From positions 124,001 through 188,000 of the forward strand of contig JAGWMZ010000005.1 of NCBI GenBank assembly GCA_028871475.1: DNA of 64,000 nt, given 5' to 3'. This document shows, in pieces, positions 52,493 through 62,032 of this stretch. The notes beneath the pieces are model-generated. The model had not been told where the DNA came from, searched no databases, and was given only the letters and a program-made list of their open reading frames with translations. The stretch is from Sphingomonadales bacterium. GTDB taxonomy: Bacteria; Pseudomonadota; Alphaproteobacteria; Sphingomonadales; Sphingomonadaceae. Numbering within the stretch: the stretch's first letter is position 1; each line of letters opens with the position of its first letter. Both the position numbers and the translations under genes were made by a program.

Positions 52493-53404
52493 TCAGAGGG
52501 CGATCGGGAACACTTTCGAACAAAATGCGCAATCGACCACAATCTGCCCCTGGGAATCGCGCATCTCGTCAAGATCCTCCTGCGAGAAACGACTCAGCAC
52601 CGAGCGATAATAGTCAGCGCTGCACCGGCAACCCCGCGTGAGACGTGAAACACCCTGCAAACGAACCTCGTCCTCCTCGTGGAAGAGACGCCAGATGAGA
52701 TCGTCAAGCGCCAGCGCCGGATCGACCAGTTCACCCTGTGTCATCGATCCGGCCAGAGCCGAGACATGCTCCCATTGGGGATGATCCATCCGCACATGGA
52801 GACGCTCACGCCCTTCCTCGCCATCGGGCAGGTGCTGGACAAGCAGGCCACCGGCAACGCATTGGTCGCCCTCCACATCCAGACCGATGCGGATCAGCGT
52901 GGGCACCTGTTCCGATTGCGCGAAATAGGCCTCGCAGACATGCGCCAGCGAACCACCTTCCAGCGGCACGATACCCTGATAACGCTTGCCGGTCGCGGCA
53001 AGGTCAAAGGTGATCGCCATATACCCCTTGCCGAACAGCGCGTCGACCGATGGCAATGGATCGTGAGCGGCCAGCAGTTCCGGATCATGCCGGACATAGC
53101 CGCGCAATTCGCCTTCGCGATAATCACAAACCAGCAGGTCTACCGCACCGCCCTGCCCCTGCACCTGCAAGGTCAGCTGACAGCCCTGGTCCTTCAGCAA
53201 GGTTCCCATCATCGCGGTGAGAAGCAGTGCCTCGCCGAGCAGCTTGCGCAGCGACACGGGATAATCGTGAGCGGCCAGAATGTCGTGCAACACCGGCCCA
53301 AGGCGCACCACACGCCCCCGCACATCGCGCGAAGGGATAGTGAAGGGAAGAACCTCGTCGATCCTCCCCTCGCCCAGCGCCTGACCAATTCCTACCCCGC
53401 TCAC
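52493..53404 (-). CDS. hslO: Redox-regulated chaperone Hsp33
   Basis: 303 residues. Cytoplasmic holdase that is switched on by oxidation. The zinc-binding redox switch is at the C terminus: GCRCSADYY and [10 protein letters not shown] (C-x-C and C-x2-C). The body has [21 protein letters not shown]. The ATG overlaps the argF stop by 4 nt (53401-53404), so translation is coupled to argF. Confidence 0.95.
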   Translation of the reverse strand: MSGVGIGQALGEGRIDEVLPFTIPSRDVRGRVVRLGPVLHDILAAHDYPVSLRKLLGEALLLTAMMGTLLKDQGCQLTLQVQGQGGAVDLLVCDYREGELRGYVRHDPELLAAHDPLPSVDALFGKGYMAITFDLAATGKRYQGIVPLEGGSLAHVCEAYFAQSEQVPTLIRIGLDVEGDQCVAGGLLVQHLPDGEEGRERLHVRMDHPQWEHVSALAGSMTQGELVDPALALDDLIWRLFHEEDEVRLQGVSRLTRGCRCSADYYRSVLSRFSQEDLDEMRDSQGQIVVDCAFCSKVFPIAL

Positions 53405-54339
53405 AGCTTGCCCATTGCCCAGAGCAGCACCGATTTTTGCGCATGGATGCGGTTTTCGGCCTCATCCCAGACCACCGATTGCGGTCCGTCGATCACCTCG
53501 TCCGTGACCTCCTCGCCGCGATGCGCGGGCAGGCAATGAAGAAACCATGCGTGCGGTGCAGCAGCGGCCATCACCTCGGCATTCACTTGATAAGGCTCCA
53601 TCGCGGCAATCACTGCATCACCTCCCGGCTGACCCATGGACACCCATGTGTCGGTCACGACAACCTGAGCGCCCTTGACCGCAGCGAACGGATCTTGCGT
53701 GAGGGTAATCTGCGAGCCCGCCTCGCGAGCCCTGGTGACAAACGCTGCATCAGGCTCAAATCCAGCAGGAATGCCCGCACGAATGTTGAACCCCAGCAGG
53801 CCGGCGGCCTCGACCAGCGAATTGAGCACATTGTTGCCGTCGCCCAGCCAAGCCAGTTCCATGCCTTCCAGCGCCACGCCGCGTTCCTGCAGTGTCAGCA
53901 GATCGGCCATGATCTGGCATGGATGCGACTGGTCAGTCAGGCCATTGATCACCGGCACGCTGGCATAATGCGCCAGTTCCTCGATCTTGGCGTGATCGCT
54001 GGTGCGGATCATGATGGCATCCACCATCCGGCTCAGGACGCGGGCCGTGTCTGCGACGGTTTCACCCCGACCAAGCTGCATTGAGCCTGATTCCATCACG
54101 ATCGCGCTACCGCCCAGCTGGCGCATGGCCACATCGAAGGAGACACGTGTGCGCGTGGAATTCTTCTCGAAGATCATCGCCAGGACATAACCATCCAGCG
54201 GGGCTCCATCATCGGCGTGCGCCTTGGGCAAGCCTGTACGCGCAGCTTTGCGCGCGCCAGCGTCTGCCAGAATCGCGCGCAGCGCCTGTGGGCCGGCATC
54301 GCTCAAATCAAGGAAATGACGCAAATCCAGCCCGGCCAT
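53401..54339 (-). CDS. argF: Ornithine carbamoyltransferase
   Basis: 312 residues. Makes citrulline from ornithine and carbamoyl phosphate (arginine pathway). Carbamoyl-phosphate motif STRTR is in [16 protein letters not shown]; the ornithine/catalytic motif HCLPA in [13 protein letters not shown]; also [14 protein letters not shown] and [11 protein letters not shown]. The start overlaps the argD stop by 1 nt. Part of argD-argF-hslO. Confidence 0.96.
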   Translation of the reverse strand: MAGLDLRHFLDLSDAGPQALRAILADAGARKAARTGLPKAHADDGAPLDGYVLAMIFEKNSTRTRVSFDVAMRQLGGSAIVMESGSMQLGRGETVADTARVLSRMVDAIMIRTSDHAKIEELAHYASVPVINGLTDQSHPCQIMADLLTLQERGVALEGMELAWLGDGNNVLNSLVEAAGLLGFNIRAGIPAGFEPDAAFVTRAREAGSQITLTQDPFAAVKGAQVVVTDTWVSMGQPGGDAVIAAMEPYQVNAEVMAAAAPHAWFLHCLPAHRGEEVTDEVIDGPQSVVWDEAENRIHAQKSVLLWAMGKL

Positions 54340-55529
54340 TACACCGCCTCCGGCAGCTTGTAGCTGGCAGCACCGGCCGAGAGCCTGTCCATGAACTCAT
54401 CGATATGGCTCTCATCAATCACCAGCGGCGGCAGAACACGCATGGTCTTGTCGCCAGCCGACACGGTCAGCAACTGATGATTGTCGCGCAGATGGGCGAC
54501 AAAGGGCCGCGGCTCAATCTTCAGCTTGAGGCCAAGCAGCAGCCCCCGACCGCGCACACCCTCGAAAATCTCGGGATAGTTGCCGATGAACTGTTCAAGC
54601 CGGGCGGTGAGCTTCGCGCCCATGTCGCGCACATGCTCAAGGAAGGCTTCGTTGGCCACCGCATCCAACACCGCCTCGGACGCGGCCATGGCCAGCGGAT
54701 TGCCGCCATAGGTCGACCCATGCGTGCCAGCCACCATGCCGCGCGCGGCTTTCTCCGTGGCGATGCAGGCGCCCAGCGGAAAGCCGCCGCCAATGCCCTT
54801 GGCCGTCGCCAGAATGTCGGGCACGATGCCGAACTGCTCGTAGGCATAGAACGTGCCAGTCCGCGCGACACCGCTCTGGACCTCGTCGAGGACGAGCAGA
54901 AGGTCATGCTCATCGCACAGCGCGCGCAGGCCGGGCAGAAAGTCGACGGGAGGAACCTTGATGCCACCCTCGCCCTGGATCGGCTCGACCAGGAAACCAG
55001 CGGTGTTGGGACCGATGGCCGCCTTGGCCGCCTCCAGATTGCCAAACTCCACATATTTGAAGCCGGGAAGCAGAGGCAGGAAGCCCTTATGCATCTTTTC
55101 CTGATCCGACGCACTGATCGTCCCCAGTGTGCGGCCATGGAAGGCATCCCTGAAGGTGATCAGTTCGAACTTGTGATCATGACCGACATGCTGGTGATAG
55201 GCACGCGCGGTCTTGATCGCGCATTCCACCGCCTCGGCGCCCGAATTGGTGAAGAACACGGTGTCAGCAAAGGTCATGTCGACCAGTCGCTGCGCCAGAT
55301 GCTCCTGCTGCGGGCTGCCATAGAGGTTGGAGACATGCATCAGCGTCTCCGCCTGCCTCTGAATCGCGCCGATCAGGCCTGCATGGCTGTGGCCCAGAAT
55401 GTTGACCGCGATACCGCTGGCAAAGTCGAGATATCGGCGACCGTCCTCGCCGATGAGATGACAGTGCTCACCGCGCACCGGCCGAAAGCCGCAGCGGGGA
55501 TAAACAGGCATCAAAGGCGTAATCGACAT
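54339..55529 (-). CDS. argD: Acetylornithine aminotransferase
   Basis: 396 residues. PLP-dependent class III aminotransferase of arginine (possibly also lysine) synthesis. The PLP Lys is in [15 protein letters not shown], the Asp in [14 protein letters not shown]; the substrate region has [19 protein letters not shown] and [14 protein letters not shown]. First gene of the argD-argF-hslO operon, with the 244-nt region upstream free of genes but containing two hairpins. Confidence 0.96.
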   Translation of the reverse strand: MSITPLMPVYPRCGFRPVRGEHCHLIGEDGRRYLDFASGIAVNILGHSHAGLIGAIQRQAETLMHVSNLYGSPQQEHLAQRLVDMTFADTVFFTNSGAEAVECAIKTARAYHQHVGHDHKFELITFRDAFHGRTLGTISASDQEKMHKGFLPLLPGFKYVEFGNLEAAKAAIGPNTAGFLVEPIQGEGGIKVPPVDFLPGLRALCDEHDLLLVLDEVQSGVARTGTFYAYEQFGIVPDILATAKGIGGGFPLGACIATEKAARGMVAGTHGSTYGGNPLAMAASEAVLDAVANEAFLEHVRDMGAKLTARLEQFIGNYPEIFEGVRGRGLLLGLKLKIEPRPFVAHLRDNHQLLTVSAGDKTMRVLPPLVIDESHIDEFMDRLSAGAASYKLPEAV

Positions 55530-55647
55530 GGGACGTTCCTTTACTCAGACCTTCATTGTCAGAAAGCGCGGATAGCCAGCCGGTGACCGAGTGCCACGAT
55601 GGCAGGGTGCTGGCCGGATAGATGAAAAACATCGCTGCGGAAACGAC

Positions 55648-55692
55648 AAATGGCGGCTTTTCCGGGCCCGAAGCCACGGAAAACCGCCATTT
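55648..55692. repeat. 16-bp near-perfect inverted repeat between the cold-shock gene and argD
   Basis: Arms 55648-55664 and 55677-55692 are complementary except for one bulged base. On the minus strand it would end the cold-shock transcript, but the following T-run is weak (TTTGTCGTTTCC). A second, weaker stem lies at 55718-55748, so the region between the two genes is highly structured. Confidence 0.55.
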
Positions 55693-55773
55693 GCACGCGT
55701 ATGAGTCGTCACTCTCCACCTGACCCGGACGATCAGCCCGAATCAGGTTTCAACAGGAGAGGATACCGACGGA

Positions 55774-56550
55774 TCAGTCCTGACGCGGCGCCAGATTGAC
55801 CGCCGAGTACTTGCCTCGTCGATCAACCTCGATGTCGAACTCCAGACGATCGCCCTCGTTCAACTCACGCATACCCGAACGCTCCACCGCGCTGATGTGC
55901 ACGAAGGCATCGGGCTGGCCGTCGTCACGCGTGATGAAGCCAAAGCCCTTCATCGCGTTGAAGAACTTGACCGTGCCGGTGGCCTTCTCGCCGGTCAGCT
56001 GACGCTGAGGCGCAGGCTCACGCTTGGCAACGGCGATGACATCGCCGACCACGACCAGATCGCTGGCCGAAATCTTGCCGCCACGATCAACCAGCGTGAA
56101 TTCCAGGCCCTGTCCTTCGGCAAGACCTTCAAGGCCCGCACGCTCGACCGCACTGATGTGCACGAACACATCTTCGCCGCCGTCTTCACGCTGAATGAAG
56201 CCGAAGCCCTTCTGGCCATTGAAGAACTTGACGACGCCCTTGCCCTGGCCAACGACCTGAGCGGGCATGCCGCCACCGCCGCCGCCACGCGGGCCACCAA
56301 AGCCGCCACCGCCACCACGCGGGGCGCCGCCGCCAAAGCCGCCACGATCGCCGCCGCCGAAGCCGCCACGGTCACCGCCGCCAAAGCCGCCGCCGAAACC
56401 GCCACGACCGCCACCGAAGCCGCCACGGTCACCACCGAAGCCGCCACGATCACCGCCGAAGCGATCGCCCGCGAAGGGATCGAAGCTGTCTTCGCCAAAT
56501 CCGTCGCGCTTGTCCCGGCCCTTGCCGCGACGTCCTCTATCAAAACCCAT
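55774..56550 (-). CDS. Double cold-shock-domain protein with Gly/Arg-rich N terminus
   Basis: 258 residues from the ATG at 56550 ([18 protein letters not shown]). Two cold-shock domains: the first ~100-165 ([30 protein letters not shown]), the second ~190-257 ([30 protein letters not shown]). Both keep the RNP1/RNP2 aromatic residues for RNA/ssDNA binding. Residues ~25-95 are Gly-rich repeats of the RGG/FGG kind, disordered, resembling eukaryotic RNA-binding low-complexity regions. The long upstream region would fit a cold-responsive leader. Likely RNA chaperone. Confidence 0.88.
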   Translation of the reverse strand: MGFDRGRRGKGRDKRDGFGEDSFDPFAGDRFGGDRGGFGGDRGGFGGGRGGFGGGFGGGDRGGFGGGDRGGFGGGAPRGGGGGFGGPRGGGGGGMPAQVVGQGKGVVKFFNGQKGFGFIQREDGGEDVFVHISAVERAGLEGLAEGQGLEFTLVDRGGKISASDLVVVGDVIAVAKREPAPQRQLTGEKATGTVKFFNAMKGFGFITRDDGQPDAFVHISAVERSGMRELNEGDRLEFDIEVDRRGKYSAVNLAPRQD

Positions 56551-56857
56551 ATACCCGAAAGAACCTTCGCTTCGCCCCGATCGATCTTGCACGATAGCGT
56601 GGACGAAACGCACCGCACAACAGGGCCAGCGGCCATGCGTGAACCGCACAACCCTATCCTCTGCATTTTGCCACATAACCCAAAAATACCGCCTATGCGA
56701 ATAGATTCCGCATATCCCGTTCAGATTCATGAACAGCGCGGCGCGGATACATCACATTCCAGCGCTTTGGGCATCACGCGCTTGCCACTCGCCTTTCGCG
56801 CTGGCATGCCGACACGCAAAGCTGGCGCGACAGGCCGGCGTCAGCAAGGGAAAATGC
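56551..56857. other. 307-nt divergent intergenic region of the cold-shock and DUF442 genes
   Basis: No gene is credible here. It must hold promoters for both flanking genes. The centre (~56668-56712) is AT-rich and contains TATGCG-N9-CGCATA, a short inverted repeat (56694-56714). I cannot identify -35/-10 pairs with confidence. The distance from there to the cold-shock start leaves a leader of over 100 nt. Confidence 0.4.
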
Positions 56858-57289
56858 ATGTTTCGTCGCCTTACCGACCAGTTGCTGGTCAGCCCGCAGA
56901 TCGACCTGGACGATCTTGCCGAGGCGGCCCGGCTTGGCGTTCGCCACATCATCAACAACCGCCCGGAAGGCGAAAGCGATGATCAAACTCCGGGTCCGGT
57001 GATCGAGCAGGCCGCCAGGGCCGCGGGCATGACCTACATCGCCATTCCTGTCACCCACGCCGGTTTCAGCCAGGAACAGGTCGATGCGATGGTCGAGACG
57101 CTCGGCGCCGCCGATGGTGCGATTCTTGCCTATTGCCGCTCGGGCACGCGCTCGACATTGCTCTGGGCACTGGCGCAGGCGAGCAAGGGCATGAGCGCCG
57201 GGGAACTTGCCCCCGCCGCCGCCGCCGCGGGCTATGACATTAGCCCCATCCGGCCACTCATCGACATGCTGAGCGGCAAGACCGACTGA
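56858..57289 (+). CDS. DUF442 / TIGR01244 phosphatase-like (sulfur transferase) protein
   Basis: 143 residues from the ATG at 56858 with AAGGGAAAATGC upstream. The P-loop YCRSGTRSTLLW carries the Cys-x5-Arg of dual-specificity-type phosphatases; LRRLTDQLLVSPQ-like start and IINNRPEGESDDQ match the DUF442 family (related to the phosphatase part of Blh). Activity is not certain, since relatives are annotated as sulfur transferases or sulfide oxidation factors. Terminator follows directly. Confidence 0.85.
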   Translation: MFRRLTDQLLVSPQIDLDDLAEAARLGVRHIINNRPEGESDDQTPGPVIEQAARAAGMTYIAIPVTHAGFSQEQVDAMVETLGAADGAILAYCRSGTRSTLLWALAQASKGMSAGELAPAAAAAGYDISPIRPLIDMLSGKTD

Positions 57290-57315
57290 CCTCTTCACCA
57301 GAGGCGAACGACAAC

Positions 57316-57343
57316 AGCCCGGCCTGTCTTGGCCGGGCTTTTT
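57316..57343 (+). terminator. Intrinsic terminator of the DUF442 gene
   Basis: Perfect 9-bp stem AGCCCGGCC/GGCCGGGCT (57316-57324 with 57331-57339) followed by TTTTT. Confidence 0.92.
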
Positions 57344-57360
57344 GCTGCATCCTCTGCGCA

Positions 57361-57394
57361 AGAAAAGAGGGCCGGAGCGGCTGGCTCCGGCCCT
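57361..57394 (-). terminator. Intrinsic terminator of glnK-amt
   Basis: Perfect 11-bp stem (57384-57394 with 57368-57378), then CTTTTCT on the minus strand. About 90 nt beyond the amt stop. Confidence 0.85.
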
Positions 57395-57481
57395 TTGAGT
57401 TTTCGTCCGCAGGAGGAACGAGGGGAGGCGGGGAAAGATGGGAGAAGGACTGCCCTTCCGACCCCGCCAAACTTGTCAAAC

Positions 57482-58927
57482 TTAGCTGTTGTAGGCGCGC
57501 TCACCGTGCTCGGTGATATCCAGACCTTCACGCTCTGCCTCTTCCGTGGGACGCAGACCGAAGATCTTGTCGACAATGAAGTAAAGCACAGCCGAACCGA
57601 TACCCGACCACAGCAGGGTGACGATCACAGCCTCGGCCTGAATGATCACCTGGCCCATGATGTCGTAGCTGGCCGCGGCCTTCGAGGGGAACACGGTGTA
57701 GTCGATCACGCCCTGACCGCCCAGCGAGGGAGCTGCTACAACACCCGTGGCGATGGCGCCAAAGATACCGCCGATGCAGTGCACGCCGAACACGTCGAGC
57801 GTATCGTCATACTTGAACTTGTTCTTCACGAAGCTGACGAAGAAATAGCACAGCGGCGAGACGAGGAAGCCCATCACGATCGAGGTCATCGGAGCGGCAA
57901 AGCCCGAAGCCGGGGTGATGGCCACCAGCCCAGCCACAGCACCCGAGGCAGCGCCCAGCATCGAGGGCTTGCCATGGTGGATCTGCTCGACAATGGCCCA
58001 GCTGACGGCCGCGGCAGCGGTGGCAACGAAGGTGTTGATGAAGGCGACGCCAGTGACAGCGTTCGATTCGAGGTTCGAACCGGCGTTGAAACCGAACCAG
58101 CCCACCCACAGCAGCGAGGCGCCGATCATGGTCATGGTCAGCGAGTGCGGCGGGGTGGCTTCCTTGCCAAAACCCAGACGCTTGCCGATCATGATGCAGC
58201 CCACCATGCCGGCAATACCGGCGTTGATATGCACCACGGTGCCGCCCGCGAAGTCCAGCGCGCCCTTCAGGTAAAGGTAACCGCCATCCTGAGTGTTGGT
58301 GTAGAAGAAGTCAGGACCCGACCAGTACCAGACCATGTGGGCCATCGGGAAATAGACGATGGTCATCCACAGCACCATGAACACCATCATGGGGGTGAAC
58401 TTGATACGCTCGGCAAACGAACCCACAATCAGCGCCGGGGTGATGCAGGCGAAGGTCATCTGGAAGATGACATAAACATATTCAGGCAGATAGACGTTGT
58501 TCGAGAAAGTCGCCGCATAGGTCGACGTGCTCACGCCCATCAGGAAAATCTTGGAGAAACCGCCGACGAAAGGCGCAAGCGCGCCGCTGCCGGTCGAAAA
58601 GGCCATCGAATAGCCCCAGCAGCACCACACCAGCGCGGCAACCGAGACAATCATGAACACCTGCATCAGCACGCTGAGCATGTTCTTCGAACGGACCAGA
58701 CCGCCATAGAACAGCGCCAGCGCGGGCACGCTCATCATCAGCACCAGGGCCGAGGAGATCAGCATCCAGGACACGTCGCCCTTGTTGACCATATTGGCCT
58801 GGGCGGCAGCCACGGCGGCGGGGGCCATCTTGGCCAGGTTGACCGGCGCTGCCTGCGCAAAGGCGACGCTGGCACTACCCAGCGCTCCGCCCAAGGCCGC
58901 GACGCCGCACATCATCTTGCGGATCAT
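57482..58927 (-). CDS. amt: Ammonium transporter
   Basis: 481 residues from the ATG at 58927, preceded by GGAGGATAAC. A signal peptide-like head (MMCGVAALGGALGSASVAFA) is followed by eleven membrane segments. Amt features: FYGGLVRSKNMLSV, DFAGGTVVHINAGIAG, FGFNAGSNLESN and DDTLDVFGVHCIGG (pore histidines in VVHINAG and FGVHCIGG). Brings ammonium through the inner membrane and is regulated by GlnK, whose gene lies 26 nt upstream. Confidence 0.96.
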   Translation of the reverse strand: MIRKMMCGVAALGGALGSASVAFAQAAPVNLAKMAPAAVAAAQANMVNKGDVSWMLISSALVLMMSVPALALFYGGLVRSKNMLSVLMQVFMIVSVAALVWCCWGYSMAFSTGSGALAPFVGGFSKIFLMGVSTSTYAATFSNNVYLPEYVYVIFQMTFACITPALIVGSFAERIKFTPMMVFMVLWMTIVYFPMAHMVWYWSGPDFFYTNTQDGGYLYLKGALDFAGGTVVHINAGIAGMVGCIMIGKRLGFGKEATPPHSLTMTMIGASLLWVGWFGFNAGSNLESNAVTGVAFINTFVATAAAAVSWAIVEQIHHGKPSMLGAASGAVAGLVAITPASGFAAPMTSIVMGFLVSPLCYFFVSFVKNKFKYDDTLDVFGVHCIGGIFGAIATGVVAAPSLGGQGVIDYTVFPSKAAASYDIMGQVIIQAEAVIVTLLWSGIGSAVLYFIVDKIFGLRPTEEAEREGLDITEHGERAYNS

Positions 58928-58953
58928 CGAGTTATCCTCCCAAAGTGAAGCGC

Positions 58954-59304
<351 letters not shown>

Positions 59305-59339
59305 TTAGCCAACCGGCACGCGCCGGCACTACACGGTTA

Positions 59340-59355
59340 AGCAACAGGTGTGCCA
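59340..59355 (-). promoter_or_regulatory. Sigma-54 promoter of glnK-amt
   Basis: On the minus strand TGGCACACCTGTTGCT, which matches TGGCAC-N5-TTGCT: GG and GC elements 10 nt apart. It is 48 nt upstream of the glnK ATG, with the transcription start expected near 59329. Confidence 0.88.
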
Positions 59356-59440
59356 GTTTAGATTTTATTACGGATTTACTAGGCGGGATTGATTCCATTC
59401 CGATCGCCAGCCGGTCATTCGACGCTCGAATCTTGCACAA

Positions 59441-59459
59441 TTGCCTAAAAATTAGGCAA
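59441..59459. promoter_or_regulatory. NtrC-type palindrome upstream of glnK
   Basis: A perfect 8-3-8 palindrome; its core is TGC-N11-GCA, the geometry of NtrC sites. It is centred about 120 bp upstream of the inferred start, an enhancer distance for sigma-54. Binding by NtrC is inferred. Confidence 0.65.
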
Positions 59460-59524
59460 GACATGACCAAAATCTTACCTTGATATGCGCCAAATGACTT
59501 ATACGGCAGCGCGGCCAGAGAGGC

Positions 59525-61069
59525 TCAGCGCTCCTTGGTCGCGCTGAAGGTCAGGCCCGGATTGCGCTCCTGCTGATAGGACACATCCCAGGCCGAGCGC
59601 GCCATGAACACCAGCGCTCCATCGCGATCCTTGGCCAGATTGGCGCGGTTGAACTCGGCAAAATCGCGCAACGCCGCCTCGTCACCCTTCACCCAGCGCG
59701 CCGTGTCGAAAGGCGCTGCTTCCAGCCCCGCATCGACCTTATACTCGGCCTGAAGGCGCGAGATCAGGACGTCGAGCTGAAGCTGGCCCACAACGCCCAC
59801 CACCCACTGGCTGCCGATCTCGGGATAGAACACCTGAATCACGCCCTCTTCGGACAGGTCATCCAAGGCCTTGCGCAACTGCTTGGTCTTGGTCGGATCC
59901 TTCAGTTGCACACGGCGCAGGATTTCCGGCGCGAAATTGGGCAGGCCGGTAAAGCGAACCTTGTTCGCCTCCGACAGCGTATCGCCCACGCGCAGCGTCC
60001 CGTGGTTGGGAATGCCGATGATATCGCCCGGCTCGGCATTATCAGCGATCTCGCGGTCCTGCGCGAAGAACAGGATCGGCGAATGGATGGCGATCGGCTT
60101 GCCCAACGCGGAAGGCGTCAGCTTCATCCCCCGCTTGAACGTGCCCGAAACCAGCCGCATGAAAGCGATCCGGTCGCGGTGCATCGGGTCCATATTGGCC
60201 TGCACCTTGAAGATGAAGCCCGTCACCTCGTCATTCGCGGGATCGATCACTCCCGCCTCGCTCGGCTGGGGGCGGGGCGGCGGCGCGATGCGGGCAATCG
60301 CCTCGATCAGTTCCGCCACGCCGAAATTCTTCAACGCCGAGCCGAAGAACACCGGCGTCAGATCGCCATGGCGATAGGCTTCCAGATCAAACTCGGGATA
60401 GCCCGCCTGCCCAAGTTCGATCTCCTCGGCAAACTCCTCCGGCACCGGCTCATGGTCGGTCTTGCCCAGAAATTCGCGCGAATCGCCCTCGGGACGGCTG
60501 ATCCGCCCGCTGGCCAGATCAAGGATGCCCTCGAAGGTTCCGCCCATGCCCACAGGCCAGCTCTGCGGCGACACGTCCAGCGCCAGCGCATCGGCCACCT
60601 CGTCGAGGATCTCGAAAACGCTGCGCCCCTCGCGGTCCACCTTGTTGACGAAAGTGATGATCGGCACATTGCGCATGCGACACACTTCGAAGAGCTTGCG
60701 CGTCTGCGGCTCAATACCCTTGGCAGCGTCAATCACCATGATCGCCGAATCCACCGCCGTCAGCGTGCGATAGGTGTCTTCCGAGAAATCCTCGTGGCCC
60801 GGCGTGTCGAGCAGGTTGAAGGTGATATGCCCCAACCCCTCGAACTCCCGCGCGAAGGTCATCACACTGGATGTCACGGAAATCCCGCGCTGCTGCTCGA
60901 TCTTCATCCAGTCCGAACGCGCCCGCCGCGCCTGCCCCCTCGCCTTCACCTCGCCCGCCAAGTGAATCGCCCCGCCATTCAGCAACAGCTTTTCGGTCAG
61001 CGTGGTCTTGCCCGCGTCAGGGTGCGAGATGATGGCAAAGGTGCGGCGGCTGGCAAAGGCTTCGGTCAT
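59525..61069 (-). CDS. prfC: Peptide chain release factor 3
   Basis: 514 residues from the ATG at 61069 (MTEAFASRRTFAIIS). GTPase that recycles RF1/RF2. G1 SHPDAGKTTLTEKL, G3 DTPGHEDFSEDT, G4 FVNKVD. The RF3-specific region (RRARSDWMKIEQQRGISV) and domains II and III are complete. It follows the aldose-epimerase gene by 11 nt. Confidence 0.96.
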   Translation of the reverse strand: MTEAFASRRTFAIISHPDAGKTTLTEKLLLNGGAIHLAGEVKARGQARRARSDWMKIEQQRGISVTSSVMTFAREFEGLGHITFNLLDTPGHEDFSEDTYRTLTAVDSAIMVIDAAKGIEPQTRKLFEVCRMRNVPIITFVNKVDREGRSVFEILDEVADALALDVSPQSWPVGMGGTFEGILDLASGRISRPEGDSREFLGKTDHEPVPEEFAEEIELGQAGYPEFDLEAYRHGDLTPVFFGSALKNFGVAELIEAIARIAPPPRPQPSEAGVIDPANDEVTGFIFKVQANMDPMHRDRIAFMRLVSGTFKRGMKLTPSALGKPIAIHSPILFFAQDREIADNAEPGDIIGIPNHGTLRVGDTLSEANKVRFTGLPNFAPEILRRVQLKDPTKTKQLRKALDDLSEEGVIQVFYPEIGSQWVVGVVGQLQLDVLISRLQAEYKVDAGLEAAPFDTARWVKGDEAALRDFAEFNRANLAKDRDGALVFMARSAWDVSYQQERNPGLTFSATKER

Positions 61070-61080
61070 GGGCCGCGCGC

Positions 61081-61965
61081 TTAGCGTGCGCGCAGACAAA
61101 CGTCCATGCGGAAGCTGTGGCTCTGGCCCGGTTCCAGCATATGGATGCCCGGTTTCCGGGTGAAATCGCCGTCAAAGCCCAGCGGGTCGGCATGGCCCGC
61201 CCATGGCTCGATGCAGAGATAATGGGCGCCGGGCACCTGCCACAGGCCCAGACAAGGTGTGTCTGGATAGGTTATGTCCAACCAGGCGCCGCCATCAGCC
61301 CCATAGGAGAGCGAGCGGCTCACCATCTCGTCCCAGATCACCGCATCCTCCACGAACAGATCAGGCGAGAGCGCCAGATCGCGCCCCACCACCGGCGATG
61401 CCTGTTTTTCAGGCAAAAGCTGACCATTGGCCGTGCTGACCCGGCGGATAGGAGCCGGTTCGTCGGCGGCAAACACGATCCGATGCGCGCTCTTGGCCGC
61501 GCCGCCCGGCAAGGGCCAGGCAAAAGCGGGGTGATAGCCAAAGCTGAACGGCATATCGCGATCACCGGCATTGGTGACGGTGGCGGCCATATGCAGGCGC
61601 GTGCCCGTCACCCGGAAGGCCAGAGCCAGCCGGAACGCAAAGGGATAGATACTGCGCGTCGCCTCGCTGTCGCCCAGCCCAAAGACGGCGAAATCATCCT
61701 CCACCGCCAGCACGTCGAACCGGCAGCGCCGCGCAAAACCATGGCGCGGCAGATGATAGCTGTCCTCCCCCAGCCGGTAGGTATCATCCACAAGCGAACC
61801 GATAATGGGGAAAAGCACCGGGGCATGCCCGCTCCAGTAAGCGGGGTCCGCGTCGGTCATATACTCCGCCCCGGCGCTGTCAGTCAGCGACATCAGCTCG
61901 GCCCCCAGCGGATGGATCCGTGCGGTCAGCTCCCCGGAGGAAATCGAGATCAGTTCATCATCCAT
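61081..61965 (-). CDS. Aldose 1-epimerase family protein (LacX-like)
   Basis: 294 residues from the ATG at 61965; the frame to 62052 overlaps pheT. GalM superfamily: catalytic His in SFGYHPAFAWPL and Glu in LCIEPWAGHADPL; the substrate region is LPRHGFARRCRF. It probably interconverts anomers of a sugar or sugar phosphate; the substrate is unclear since the LacX subgroup is poorly studied. It lies downstream of pheT and 11 nt upstream of prfC. Confidence 0.88.
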   Translation of the reverse strand: MDDELISISSGELTARIHPLGAELMSLTDSAGAEYMTDADPAYWSGHAPVLFPIIGSLVDDTYRLGEDSYHLPRHGFARRCRFDVLAVEDDFAVFGLGDSEATRSIYPFAFRLALAFRVTGTRLHMAATVTNAGDRDMPFSFGYHPAFAWPLPGGAAKSAHRIVFAADEPAPIRRVSTANGQLLPEKQASPVVGRDLALSPDLFVEDAVIWDEMVSRSLSYGADGGAWLDITYPDTPCLGLWQVPGAHYLCIEPWAGHADPLGFDGDFTRKPGIHMLEPGQSHSFRMDVCLRAR

Positions 61966-61981
61966 GGTCGCAACCCTTTTA

Positions 61982-62011
61982 CCCGGCGCCAGAGTGGTGG
62001 CTGGCGCCGGG
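61982..62011. repeat. 11-bp perfect inverted repeat behind pheT
   Basis: Arms 61982-61992 and 62001-62011 with an 8-nt loop. Lies between the pheT stop and the start of the epimerase gene. No T-run follows on the minus strand, so it is not a simple terminator; it might lower read-through or stabilise mRNA. Confidence 0.5.
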
Positions 62012-62032
62012 CAAGGCAAGGGGGCAGAACGA

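Noticed and set aside
56267..56704. Pro-Lys-repeat protein on the plus strand
   Set aside because: Complement of the Gly/Arg repeats in the cold-shock gene.
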